64,000 nt of DNA, taken from contig CM018038.1 of NCBI GenBank assembly GCA_008638375.1, positions 11,510,740 to 11,574,739 of the forward strand, given 5' to 3'. The first letter of the stretch is position 1; each line of letters starts with the position of its first letter. Position numbers and translations under genes: made by a program. The stretch is from Nyssa sinensis. Lineage: Eukaryota > Streptophyta > Magnoliopsida > Cornales > Nyssaceae. This document shows, piece by piece, positions 1 through 11,167 of this stretch. Below the pieces are notes generated by a model, which did not search any database, had not been told where the DNA came from, and was given only the letters and a program-made list of their open reading frames with translations.

Positions 1-1042
1 TGGTTCAACTTAATATCTTTTGAGCCCTTCAATTACACTTAATTGATTTTGAGGTTATTTAGAATAAAATTTCAAACTATACTTATTGATCGTTATTTTT
101 TTTTTATTAATTGTTGTTTGAGTTAAGCCTATCTTATTTATTAAACTAATCAAGTTCATGTAAATTTGTTATAGTTGTTAAATATTTTTTAAAAACTTAC
201 TTAAATACTCAACTGTTTAAATTAAATAGAATTTTCACACCACTCAACCAAACAAATGTTAAATTAGTCTGATAAGACAATAACTTGTAGAAAGAAAATT
301 TAAATCCATTCTAATAATAGAATTGCTTAATTGAAAGGTTAGTTTGTTAAGACTTGAATTATTGAAATTTATTAGAAGTTGAAATAAGAATTGTGGCAAC
401 AACTTCTTTAACAGTTTGTTTAGAAGTTTCGGAGAAAAATAAAAATAGAAAAAAATAGAGAGGAATAAAAAAAAAAAAAGTAATCATTTAATTTAGGAGA
501 AAAAATAAAAGAATGTTATTATTTATTGTTTGAGTGATTAGTGAAAAAGAAAAGAAAAGAAAATATAAAAAATCATATTAAGGATGATAATAAATTTTAA
601 TAAATGCTCATTAATTTGCATGAATAACCCTTCCTCGGTTAATCACTTTAAATCACATTTTCCCATTAATTTTCCTAAAATTTACGTGGTCAGATTCTTT
701 TTTCTTTCAAATCAAATGGTCTACATAATAAATCTGTTTTATTAAACAAAAAAAAAAAAAAAAAGAGAATAAATATTTAGAAGGTTGGCCATGATCTTTG
801 GATGATTTTGTCTTGTGAACCCATCTAATTGTGAGTCATTAACCACAAATCTGCCGCGTTGACGAGAGCTGTGGTGCTTTTTCTTTTTCTTTTTCTTCTT
901 CTTTTGTTCAACAGCTGTGAACAGCGGTGTCCAAGGACCCACATCTCAAGGTTCAATATTCCTTTGTAGACATGCTAACCAATTCAACCAACACTACATG
1001 CGTGTGTCAAACCAAATCAACCAACACTACATGCGTGTGTCA
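1..1042. other. AT-rich intergenic DNA
   Basis: No gene is visible. The stretch is AT-rich with homopurine runs. A 25-base motif beginning CAACCAACACTACATGCG occurs twice (about 978-1002 and 1018-1042), the second copy directly abutting the LTR-like repeat that follows. The only open frame (742-942, minus) is low-complexity poly-lysine and poly-phenylalanine, not a gene. Confidence 0.6.
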
Positions 1043-2206
1043 TGTTATTACCGGTGATTATTTTTGAAAATACATAAAGTATTTTAAAAAAATAAAAAAT
1101 TAGTTTGAAAAATAAAAAAATATTTTAAAACCAAAACAGTGTAAAGTTTTAAAACAAAATAAAAATTTGAAAATATAAAAGTAGTATTTTAACAGTATAA
1201 AAATCTTATAAGTGTAAAAACAGTATAAGAATACAGAAACTGTAAACTTATAGAATTACAAAAACATGAGATTATAAAAATCAAGACTTGTATTTAACAC
1301 AATGTCTTTAAAGCAAATTCACCCCTCGCTGTGGTACTTTACGAGACTGTAGACGTTACTTCCCAGGATACAATGATCAGAACGTACTAAAAAAGAAGCA
1401 CTCAAATTTCAATATACAACGAATTAGAAATAGTGGTTGAACTCTCTCAGACAATATGAACTAAAGCACAAAAAATGTATGAATTGAATCAATGAATGTA
1501 AGTGCGTAGGTGGTGTTTATATAGAGTATTTGTGTCTGTACCATATAGACACGAAGGCTAACAGTCGCAGCAGTTCAATGAATAGCCTCAAGGAAAAAGA
1601 CGATTCAATCAAAATGTAATCGCAAAATGACATCATTTTGATTTAAACCAAAACTAAACGCAATCACAAAATAACAACGTTGGATTTAATTAACCTAGTA
1701 ATTAAACGACAACGTTTTGAACTCTTTCTAACAATAATACAAATGATAGCGTTTTGAAAAATTTTTTAAATAAATTTTTTCCAAAAAGATATATACACAA
1801 CGGTCCAAACCCAAACCAAAACAGACCTGGCTCAGTGCACGTATGGTGAACTAAGCGTGTACTAGATTCTCTTCCTTCCATAATACTTAGGTGCCCCTTA
1901 GGGCTCAAACCTTCTTTCAAGGTAATTATATATACACTCTTTAAAAGTCTTGTACTTATTCTATTTGAGACGCAAACTTTTCACAAACTTCAAGCTTTTG
2001 TTACCATTTTTCAAATGATGATGTTTTGAGGCAATTTCTTATTAACTTCTTAATTGTTTTGAGCAATTCAATACATGATCTTAATCTCCTTATAGAAGAT
2101 AACACATTTTCATGTAAACCTATTAAAATTAATGTTTGAAATCCACTATAATTTTAACACAAAGATAACTAAAAAATTATTTCTCAAAAATCTATTATTT
2201 CTAACA
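1043..2206 (+). repeat. Solo-LTR-like dispersed repeat, copy A
   Basis: This is the first of three related 1.1-kb repeats in the window, all in the same orientation (others at 56007-57100 and 57831-58943). It begins TGTTATTACC and ends TTATTTCTAACA, giving the TG...CA ends with a TGTTA/TAACA inverted pair typical of LTRs. A TATA-like GTTTATATAGAG lies at about 1514. Shared blocks with copy C run almost end to end. No primer-binding site or polymerase gene follows, so I infer a solo LTR, possibly Ty1/copia. I could not see a matching target duplication, so the exact edges are uncertain. Confidence 0.5.
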
Positions 2207-2212
2207 TATCTC

Positions 2213-2213
<1 letters not shown>

Positions 2214-2255
<42 letters not shown>
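2214..2255. repeat. (TG)n(TA)n microsatellite
   Basis: A compound dinucleotide repeat of TG followed by TA units, directly after LTR-like copy A. Confidence 0.9.
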
Positions 2256-2690
2256 CTTTATTGTTTGTGTTGGGACTTGGGAGGACTAATTGGCTGTTTG
2301 ATAGTTAAATTATACCAATATAATCATTGCTGAAGAAAGCTTTCTTTAATTCCCAGAAACAACATTGTGGAAGACAGAATAAGAGGACATGAAGCCACAA
2401 CAATGGAGCATATGATTTTGAATTGATTCTTATGACTTGAACCGCGCTGTCTCTCTCTCCCTCTCCCTTACTTCTTTCACTTCAATTCCATGACAGATAA
2501 AAGGTCAATTAAGCAACTTAAATAAAGAAATAAAAACAAAAATAAAACAATGGCATGACAATGATTCTCTGCTGGATTGATATTTTCTTAAAGGAGTAGT
2601 TTGGATTGGTGACTCATGGAAAGCCAACCACTTCTGATATTATAGTGATGGAAATAATAATCAAAACCAACCATCTTCTCAGCCAGCAGC

Positions 2691-2732
<42 letters not shown>

Positions 2733-5256
2733 CGAAACAATTTTTCTTGTATTTTTGTTTTGTTGCAAATAAAATTAAAATCTTTAAAAAATAATTAAGA
2801 ATTAGAGAAAGAAGAGAGGAAATGACATGCAATATTATAAAATTTTCCTTCATTTTCTTTTAATATTCTCTTTTTTCCTTTCTACGGTAATCAAATAAGA
2901 AAAATATATATTTTTTCATTATCTTTTCCTCTCACATTAATTCTACAAACCAAACAGAGCATTATTAATTTTACGTAATATTGTAACTCGTATGTTGAAT
3001 GACTGTGAAATCTCATTTTTGTGGTTTGTTTTTTTTAGACAATGTCGAATATTTTTTGTTACATGTTATATAAAAAATTTAAATGTATACAATAAATTAA
3101 ATAATATGTATAAAACTAAATCAAATATATATATATAATTAAAATAGTGAATATTATGTATTATGTAGTGCAAATAGATATATAAAAATAAATACTCCTA
3201 AATATAGAATAAACAAGTAATATTTTTAAAAATGGTGGGATGGCAGAATAGTAAATGGTGGGATGGCAGAACGGTAAATAATTAAATAGATGAATGGTAG
3301 ACTTGGAATAAAGGGGTTGGCCCGGAATGTGCGGCTGAGTGAGCACTCGGGACCAACTTCGTGAAATCAACGTTCTAAGCATGGCCTCTATTGTGTCTGG
3401 GCCTTGAAACATCCCCATCAAACAGCCAACTTCCAGACCAATTTTTACGTTCTAAGTCTTGAAACGCCAATCGTGCAGGCATGTTTCCATGGACGGTGAT
3501 ATTTTTTAAATGGGCGTTTTAAAATCTAATTCGGGTATTTTTTTTTTTTGTTTGTTAAATATTTGTTTTGATATTTTTAAAATATTCGTTTTAGTATTTT
3601 TAAATTCAAATGCTCATTTAAAAAAAAAATAATAGTAGAAAGCTTTCTTCAAATTACTCATTTTCTATTTATATAATACGTTTAATATTTTTAATAACTC
3701 ATTCAAATACTACTTATTATTTAAATTTATTTTAAATATATTTATTCAAACACTCATTATTAATTCAAATCACACTTTTTTCAAATCAAATTTTTTTTAA
3801 ATCATATTTTTTTACTGTTCATTTAAACGAGTAAAATATATTTAATAGCGTGTTAAAGAGTATGGGTCTATGAATAAAAGTCATAAAAAGTCAAAAACTA
3901 GCTTTTTAGCTTAATTAAATCATGTTTTTGCTTGTGAATTTTATTACAAAAGTTAATTTTGAAAAATACAGACAAATATTTTAAAAATTAATTTTACAAT
4001 TTTTTATGTATTAAAATTAAAATCTGAACAGGACAAACGCCTCTCATATAAAAAAAACAAAAAAATTATAATATGATTACTTCTTTATTAATTTTTTATT
4101 TTGAAAGTAACAAAATTCTTTATAACTCTGCGGTATGACTCAAATCAACCCAATAAAAGATTGTTGGTAATTTGAATAATCCAGTCTGATTGGAGTTGGT
4201 GCTTTACCGCCACGCCAACCTCCAACTTCCCCTTGTCAATTTAATGAGCTGCAGCTGTACAATCAAATCTCGTATTAAAAGAAGGCTGCAGCTGTTGAAT
4301 CAAATTTCAAATTACAGAAGGCAACGCCACATAGATCAAGCACTCCACACAAAAAGATTTATTTCAATTAATATCACTCACCTTTTTTTCCTCTTAATTT
4401 TTATTTAATTACTGCAAGCGTGCTATTATTTTTGTGAGTAATCTTCAACACATTGATCAATTGAGGCTTGTTGCAAGAACAGCAAAAGTCCCTTAAATTT
4501 AGTGAGAAATTATCTGTTAAAATTGTCGAACTACGTCGTTATATTATATTTTTTTACAATTTATAAAATTTAAAGAATTTATAAAATTTCATTTTATAAT
4601 AATATTATATTACGATTATATTAAATAATTATTTTCTAGAAAGATACTGCTCACGATCACGTGAATGGCATGTCGCATCAATTTATATCTTACCATTGCT
4701 AGCTGCCCAGCAATGAGGCCCACCACTAGGATAGATAGCTTAGTGGGACAATGGAACAACCACAATGATTATTATAGTAATAATCTATCAATGGATAGAA
4801 TCTGATACAGATTCTTGCTGATCATAAAATTTTGTAAATAAATAACAATAATGCCCCCAGCCGCCTAAAATACTTGTAAGAAACAAGCCTCACACCCTTG
4901 TATTAATATAGAATGCAAAACAAATATGCTACCTAAGCATTGAAATTTGAGTTTAACTTGCTATAACAGCCTTGGTTTTATTGGGTTTACTTGAATGATT
5001 AAATCTAACTCAACAGCAAATTAGGGTGATCTTCAAACTAGTCCAAGATTTTCAGATAACATAAATATTTCCTGAGCTTATAGTATTCTTTTATTTTTTT
5101 AGTTTATCTGATGTAATCCCGAGTTTACAGTATTCTTCTCATGACTCTTTCCTCAATGGGCATGCAAGTATGACCTAACTTTGCAACAGGAATACAAGAA
5201 ATCAAACCAACTTTCTAAAGAAATCTATTATTTTCCTACATTTTCTATTACTGCAG
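2256..5256. other. AT-rich intergenic DNA
   Basis: No convincing gene. It includes a (TA)n microsatellite at about 2696-2730 that creates spurious open frames on both strands. Several stretches of T- and A-runs occur. I see nothing else with clear structure. Confidence 0.55.
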
Positions 5257-5355
5257 GTTGGGGATGCTGTATCGATGTCCACTGTATCCAATGTAAATAT
5301 AATTCAACCCAAGAAGGGTGGTGCTGTTCTACAATCACTTAAACAAGAAACGTGA
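5257..5355 (+). other. Possible terminal exon or gene fragment
   Basis: After a good splice acceptor (pyrimidine-rich tract then ACTGCAG at 5250-5256), 32 codons stay open to a TGA at 5353-5355, in a stretch less AT-rich than its surroundings. The encoded peptide begins VGDAVSMSTV and includes IIQPKKGGAVLQSL. I do not recognise the family and see no upstream exons. It may be the last exon of a gene with long introns, a captured gene fragment, or chance. Treat as weak. Confidence 0.2.
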
Positions 5356-6979
5356 AGCTAATTATATCGTGACAACATCTTGCTGTGTTAAGATGCCTAC
5401 TTAGCAAAAGATTCGATGCATATATTTGAACAATGTAAAAAATTCTCTTTGATCAATACAAGCTTTGTCAACACAATTTGGAATGTTTAGGTGATTCTGC
5501 GTTGCTGAAATACATAAAACATAACCAGTAGATGACAGTTGTGATCTTCCAAGAATGAAAATCTACAAGCAAACAAAGAAATTAAGGAATAATTGAAGTG
5601 ACAGATGTTGGAGAGGGTCATGGGGCCTGCAATTCATCACCCGACATTGCAGTGCCCTTAGGCTGGCTTTTGTTATACTAACTGTCATGACTCGAGTTCC
5701 ATTCCCAAACGACTAGTCCAGTTCCTCCCGTTTATATGCCCAATAACTTTTCCATTCCCATGGCTCATGGCGCAGCAATCCAATAGTTGATGGTTCCTAT
5801 TGCCTCCCTTTTTTGTTTGGTTTTTGAGCCTCTATTGCCTCCTTCAAACTCACTCCTGTTCCAAAATCATTATATATATATATATATATATTGCCATTTC
5901 CCTCCTCTCCACAGATAATAGCAGAGAACCATTAACAAATCCAGCTCATATGTATAGACATATTAGAAGAGCTTGATGCTGAATTAGCAGAAAAGAAAGC
6001 ATAGTTGTATATGACAGAGGAAATGCAGCAAACGTAATTCAACTCAAGAAAGCCTTATCCCAAGTTTTCAAGATCGCACAAACAAATCTTGTTCACCACC
6101 AGAAAAACAGCATCACAAACACAAATAGGATTAACAGGCCATTAAATCGGTCATCAGAAGGAGAAAAAAAAATCTACCAAATCATATTCTAGCAAAGGGG
6201 ACCTATTATATAAAGTGTAGCACAATACTGAAGCAATTTCTGTGAAAAAGAAATAAAATATTGCAAAACCATCCACAAATTATACATATATGCACAATAC
6301 ATGATATAAAGATATAATCGAACATCCACGTGCTTATAACATGCTTATAAAGAACTTCCGCATGCTTATCTATGCAGAAATTTGAAACATTCACTTTCAA
6401 TCAGTTTTTCCAACAGAACAAGAAATGATCTGTTTAGAAACAAATGCCATTAAACTGTTCAGAGAACAGGATGAAACCTCTCCTCAATATGGCACCACTC
6501 GAGCACATTATAAATTGTTTGTTCGAGTGAAAAAAGAGAATGAAACAACAACTACATATTCATTCATTTTGGATGACTTAGACATGTGCGAAAAGATAGA
6601 AGAATTAGAACACTTTCAACTTCATGAGAGTAGGAAGGTATAAGAATGTGGGAAATTCCATCAAGAGTCTAGCTACTAAAATTAGATGTTGAATCCAGGC
6701 CTTCAATAGATATATGGTAGTTGACAATACAGAGTTGGGGAACCAGGTTCAGGTTTCCAGCCGTTGTTAAACATAAAAAAATGCAATAATCACACACACA
6801 CACACACACACACACACGCTAGTCTGCATTTAACGCCAGGAATTTCATCAAATACTAGTCTGATCTGCTGACTACACTCATGCTACAGAACTATTAGTGG
6901 TCTTTCTGCCAAACAACTAGGTCAGATAGACACCAACATCTTTTACACAGGACACTGAGCCATCTTGATTGCTCAAGTG
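5356..6979. other. Intergenic DNA downstream of the F-box gene
   Basis: No gene is supported. Base composition is less AT-rich than other spacers. It contains a TA microsatellite at about 5872-5890 and a (CA)n microsatellite at about 6793-6818. The part next to 6980 probably holds the 3' untranslated region of the minus-strand F-box/kelch gene. Confidence 0.5.
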
Positions 6980-8410
6980 CTAAATATCAAGAACCTGACA
7001 GCTCACTAGTTCAGCAGTACCAAAATTCCTTTTAGCAATGACCTTCCAAACAACTCTATCTAATTCTGCCAAGTCTGAATGTTCACGCGAGGAGCAAGTT
7101 AGAAGAGATGATGAGGTTGATGAGAAAGAATCCAAATTATCACGCACATCAGCCTGCAGAACTGCAATGTCATGACTCGCATCTTTTGTGATGACTTGCA
7201 GCTTTCCATGAAAACCAGCAAGTAAATATGGAGATTCAGACTCTGTAAGATCACATATAGGAACTTTTTCAATAACAACTTTCCAAGAATCCTCTTTTTG
7301 ATCATACACCTTCATCTTACCACTGTTAAGAGAAGTAGAAGGGTCAAATGCATATAATTCCCCATCTACTACAACACTCAATTTAGTGCCGGCCTTCTTT
7401 GCAGGCCATCCATCTCCCATCCCAATGGGCATTTCAATCCAAGAATTTGTTTCAGGATTGTAAATCTCTCCTCCAACATCCACGAAGAAGGGCCATGAAT
7501 ATAAACTCTGTGGCACACATAATGTTCCTCTGTATGAAGTCACTCCAGTGGCAATAGGCTTTAGCATGTCAGCCAAAAAGGCAGAGGGTAACACTTGAGC
7601 TTTTGAGAATGGTATATTTGGTAATTGGGACCATGTACAGGTACAAGGATCAAAAACTTCAGCAGACTGAAGAGGAGTGAGTACACCTCGATCCTGACTA
7701 ACCCCTCCAACAACATAAAGCTTGTTGTTTAAGATGCCAATCCTACAATAGGCCCTACCCGTAGACATAGAAGTTACCTCACTCCATGCATTTAGAACTG
7801 GATCATATCGCCAAACACATCTCATGGCAGAAGCTCGGGACAATCCACCTAAAACATACAGGCAGCCATCAACAGCTCCAATAGCACAACCACAAAATGG
7901 CAATTGTTGTGATGCATCCTTCTGCCCAAGCCATCCCCTAACTATATTGGCAAGGTTAATATTTGGCCCCATCATGCTCCACATCCAAAGTGCAGACAAA
8001 CCCTTCCTAGATTCTTCTTCATAAACAGCATTTGGCATTGGTGGCAACCTCTGCCATTGTCTTGACCAAGGGTCCAAAGCATGCCACAAAAGTTTATCAT
8101 CTTCAACCTTAGTCAACAAGTACAGCCATTCTTCTGTTGTTCCTAGTTCTTTTCTCAAATTGAAAAGCTCATGGCTCATAACGGCTGCCTTCCAGTTCCT
8201 TGCCACCAATTTCATACTGAAGTAGCAAACTCTAGGAAGTCTAGCAAAAATCTGGATTGATATCTCATCAGGAAGGCTGGGAATCAGTCTTGAATTCACT
8301 TCATGAGAGATCAATGACATCCTTTGCCTCTTGCAGGTTTCACCTGAAAAAGCCTCCTTGTTCTCACTTGTCCTACCCTTGGAGTCAGCCAAGCTCAAAA
8401 AAGCCCCCAT
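6980..8410 (-). CDS. F-box/kelch-repeat protein (At1g22040-like)
   Basis: An intronless 476-residue protein. Proteins of this family are substrate-recognition subunits of SCF ubiquitin ligases: the F-box binds Skp1/ASK and the kelch propeller binds the target. The F-box lies at about residues 42-85 (LIPSLPDEISIQIFARLP). Kelch repeats follow from about residue 175 to 385, with YVLGGLSR and YVVGGVSQ blade motifs. The protein ends in ELVSCQVLDI. From memory, the order and wording of the motifs closely match Arabidopsis At1g22040, including EEWLYLLTK, LPFCGCAIGAVDG and SLYSWPFFVDVGGE. The frame is open 13 codons further upstream, but I chose the second methionine (MGAFLSL) because the homologue begins MGSVMSL. 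No target is known from the sequence. Confidence 0.9.
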   Translation of the reverse strand: MGAFLSLADSKGRTSENKEAFSGETCKRQRMSLISHEVNSRLIPSLPDEISIQIFARLPRVCYFSMKLVARNWKAAVMSHELFNLRKELGTTEEWLYLLTKVEDDKLLWHALDPWSRQWQRLPPMPNAVYEEESRKGLSALWMWSMMGPNINLANIVRGWLGQKDASQQLPFCGCAIGAVDGCLYVLGGLSRASAMRCVWRYDPVLNAWSEVTSMSTGRAYCRIGILNNKLYVVGGVSQDRGVLTPLQSAEVFDPCTCTWSQLPNIPFSKAQVLPSAFLADMLKPIATGVTSYRGTLCVPQSLYSWPFFVDVGGEIYNPETNSWIEMPIGMGDGWPAKKAGTKLSVVVDGELYAFDPSTSLNSGKMKVYDQKEDSWKVVIEKVPICDLTESESPYLLAGFHGKLQVITKDASHDIAVLQADVRDNLDSFSSTSSSLLTCSSREHSDLAELDRVVWKVIAKRNFGTAELVSCQVLDI

Positions 8411-9553
8411 GAAAGCTTTTTTGTGATCAATCAGTGCCAGGAGGAACAACAGGACTAAACAGCCTTTTTTGATTAAGCCCTTCTGTAGTCCCAGGGATTC
8501 ACTGATGCCATTTTATCCACTATGCAAAGCTATGTAAACCAGGAAAATAAAAAGAGCAAAAAATAAAATCAGTATAAATCCAACAGGTCAATCTCAATTC
8601 TCAATTGAGAAAAATGTACAAGAAGTAAAAGAACATTGCACAATTCTTGCACCAAATCATAGGAAAAGCAATGCACAGATCTTCGGAAAAACAAAGAGCA
8701 TTGTGTTCACAGAGATTTTCTTTTTGATAAGAAAATTGATACAATATGATAACGAACTCACAGCCTCTTCAGCATTCACTTTGGGCAAATGCTTCCGGGA
8801 AAATGGAATGGTTGTCGATGTCTCATTCATGTGGTATCATGAAATCAAACCACAACTATGGCGACACACATTCCACAACAGAATATATATCCTCCCACCA
8901 CAAGAATTCATCTCCTGCCGAAACAGACAAGGTCTAAACTTAGTTTAGTTCAATTTCATAAGCCCATATGAGCAGCCAGCATCCACATACGATGACTGAC
9001 AGCAGGATTATTCAAAAAAATGCCGACAATTCAATCATTTGCACCATCAACAAATGCTAATTAAAGAGAAACAATCATTAAAACAATGAACAGACAACTT
9101 GAATAAGTGACAAATATGAAAATTCAACAACATAAACATGTTAAATGGCGCAGTACAATTAGACAATCCAACAAAACCAGACCAAAACCCGCCATTTGGT
9201 TACCTAGAAAGCGAAATTTGAGATCTCATTCGCAAACGCAGAAAAATTGCCCAATAGTTCCATTAGAATCAGTCGTATGGGGAAAATTTAGTTCTCTCAT
9301 AATCATTGCATTGACAAATCTAAGATTAAAAATCACAGATTCTTTTCTTTCCTAACATTTTCCAAGGAAACAAGCAAAGCATAAGGGATCATTCAACAAA
9401 CATTACGCGCATGTGAACGGAAACATGAAATTCAATTCAAGTACAGCTTGATCGTTGATCTGATGGAGAAACTGAGGATGACTTGACCTGAATGGAAAAA
9501 AAAGGCATCCAATCAGGTCTCTGTGGTAATAAGCTCTCCATGATGAGCAAAAG

Positions 9554-9599
<46 letters not shown>

Positions 9600-9986
9600 A
9601 CACACACATATATGCTCTACTTTGTCTTCAAGCTTGGCCGCCTGCTTTTCACTGAATTCACTACCGTTTGAATTCAGTGGATATTCACACGTGGGGTGTG
9701 TGTACTCGTGCCACACCTGTGAATAGAGTGTGTACGTAGATTTATTACACGTCCCTCTGATTGGGCTTTGGGTCAACATCAAGAAGGTCAGGTTCGATCT
9801 TTTGACACATAAATCATTCGGCCTATCAGGGTCACGGGTTGGCCCGTAATTGAACCGTCACGCATATCTTATGTTTTAAATATAACATTTATTATTGTTA
9901 TTAAATAAGATTATGAGTTTTATTACCGCAATGTAATTAGTGCATGTATTTATGCATATATATTATATACGAACATGTATGATATG
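8411..9986. other. Leader and promoter region of the F-box gene
   Basis: Upstream sequence of the minus-strand F-box/kelch gene. No other gene is supported. It probably holds the 5' untranslated region, perhaps with an intron, and the promoter, but I cannot place the start of transcription. A compound TA/CA microsatellite lies at about 9554-9608. The five bases before 9987 (ATATG, 9982-9986) are the left copy of the target duplication of element 1. Confidence 0.45.
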
Positions 9987-10756
9987 TGATGCTGCACTTT
10001 TTGACTCGCAACACGTGAGGGCTCCGTGACCTTTAGGGTTTAATTTATAAGCCGTGGCTTTCCTAAGTTAGTTAAGATTCGAAGCCATGAATATAGGGAT
10101 TTGATCACCGGAGATTGCAGTTACCTTGCATAGAGATAACCGTGAGGGCTCCGTGACCTGTAGAACACTCAGAGAGATGATCAGAGGACCATCGGATTGG
10201 CTCCGGCGGTAGCCGCTCCGATGCTTAAGTAAGTAAGAGAATTGAAAGACTGTATTGAAAGCCAAAGAATGAGCATAGAGAATAAGGCGTACCTTTAGGG
10301 TTTAATTTATAAGCCGTGATTTTCCTAAGTTGGTTAGAATTTGAAGTCATAAATATAGGGATTTGATCACCGGAGATTGCAGTTACCTTGCATAGAGATA
10401 ACCATAGAAGCCATGAATATAGGGATTTGATTACTGGAGATTGCGGCTACCTTGCATAGAGATAACCATAGATGGTAGTTTCCTTGTTGAAAACTGCTTC
10501 CTTGTTGAAAACCGCTTCCTTATTCCCTGCTCGACATCCGCTAAGGTAGTGACGAGTTCTGTAGTGTTGGTCTGAACCCTGTGACCTTGTTCTGGATATA
10601 TATATATATATGTTCGGCCACTTCCGACCTTGTATGATGATCTAGATGCTTGAGTTTTTCCTTATTGGCTGAATGAGAATCATGTTGGCTGAACATAGGT
10701 CGGATTGCGGTTACACGTGTCAAGTGTTGATTGGCCTGTTCTTTTATGGTATATCA
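9987..10756 (-). repeat. Element 1 LTR (3' LTR with respect to pol)
   Basis: 770 bp, TG...CA ends. It contains an internal duplication: the block around CTTTAGGGTTTAATTTATAA with the following CACCGGAGATTGCAGTTACC is present at about 10030-10150 and again at 10290-10410, with a third partial copy near 10408-10470. Element 2's LTR lacks this arrangement. A TA run at 10597-10612 lies where the element-strand core promoter would be expected. Confidence 0.93.
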
Positions 10757-10775
10757 GTTACTCCCCCCCCCCAAG
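10757..10775 (-). promoter_or_regulatory. Polypurine tract of element 1
   Basis: Directly inside the left LTR the minus strand reads a purine run (AACTTGGGGGG... then AG). This is the expected primer for plus-strand DNA synthesis next to the 3' LTR. Confidence 0.8.
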
Positions 10776-10990
10776 TCCTAGTTTGATGCTAGCAAGCAAC
10801 TAGGGCTAAGCCTTTTTCGGAGAGTCATGTGTCTTGTCCGTTCGCCTTCCAAGGCTTTTATTGCGCAGCCGGAGATTAGGTCTTTTCAAGGTCATCATTG
10901 TACTGGGCTGATAGTCGGGTTTCTCGAAATCATCATTGTTCCGAACCGTCATGGCGCTTGGGATTGGTGGGTCCCTTCTGATATTGCGCT

Positions 10991-10998
10991 TATAAATA
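10991..10998 (+). promoter_or_regulatory. TATA box of antisense gene 1 (element 1)
   Basis: TATAAATA, about 170 bp before the start codon at 11168. No ATG occurs between the expected transcription start and that codon. The motif CCGAACCGTC lies about 41 bp upstream (10941-10950). The arrangement is conserved in element 2. Confidence 0.7.
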
Positions 10999-11167
10999 CA
11001 GGATGAGATTTTGGACTGACCTTTCCCCCGTCATTTTCACTGCGCTAGGAGATTTCGTTCGCCATTGTTGGTTCGTGTGACCTTGAAGAGTACTGGTTCC
11101 CTGAGTTAGAACAAGTTCGACTGATTTTTCCTCTTCTCTTGCTTCTTTCTTCTTAAGTCTGGGAATA

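Noticed and set aside
1702..1920. Minus-strand frames in LTR-like copies A and B that look alike (VHH, EGG/EGR segments)
   Set aside because: The likeness follows from the shared DNA repeat. The frames differ in length and have no start or stop in common.
2606..2853. Frames with IYIYIYIY on both strands
   Set aside because: Translation of a TA microsatellite.
9107..9355. 82-codon plus-strand frame upstream of the F-box gene
   Set aside because: No family resemblance, and it lies in the probable leader region of a gene on the other strand.
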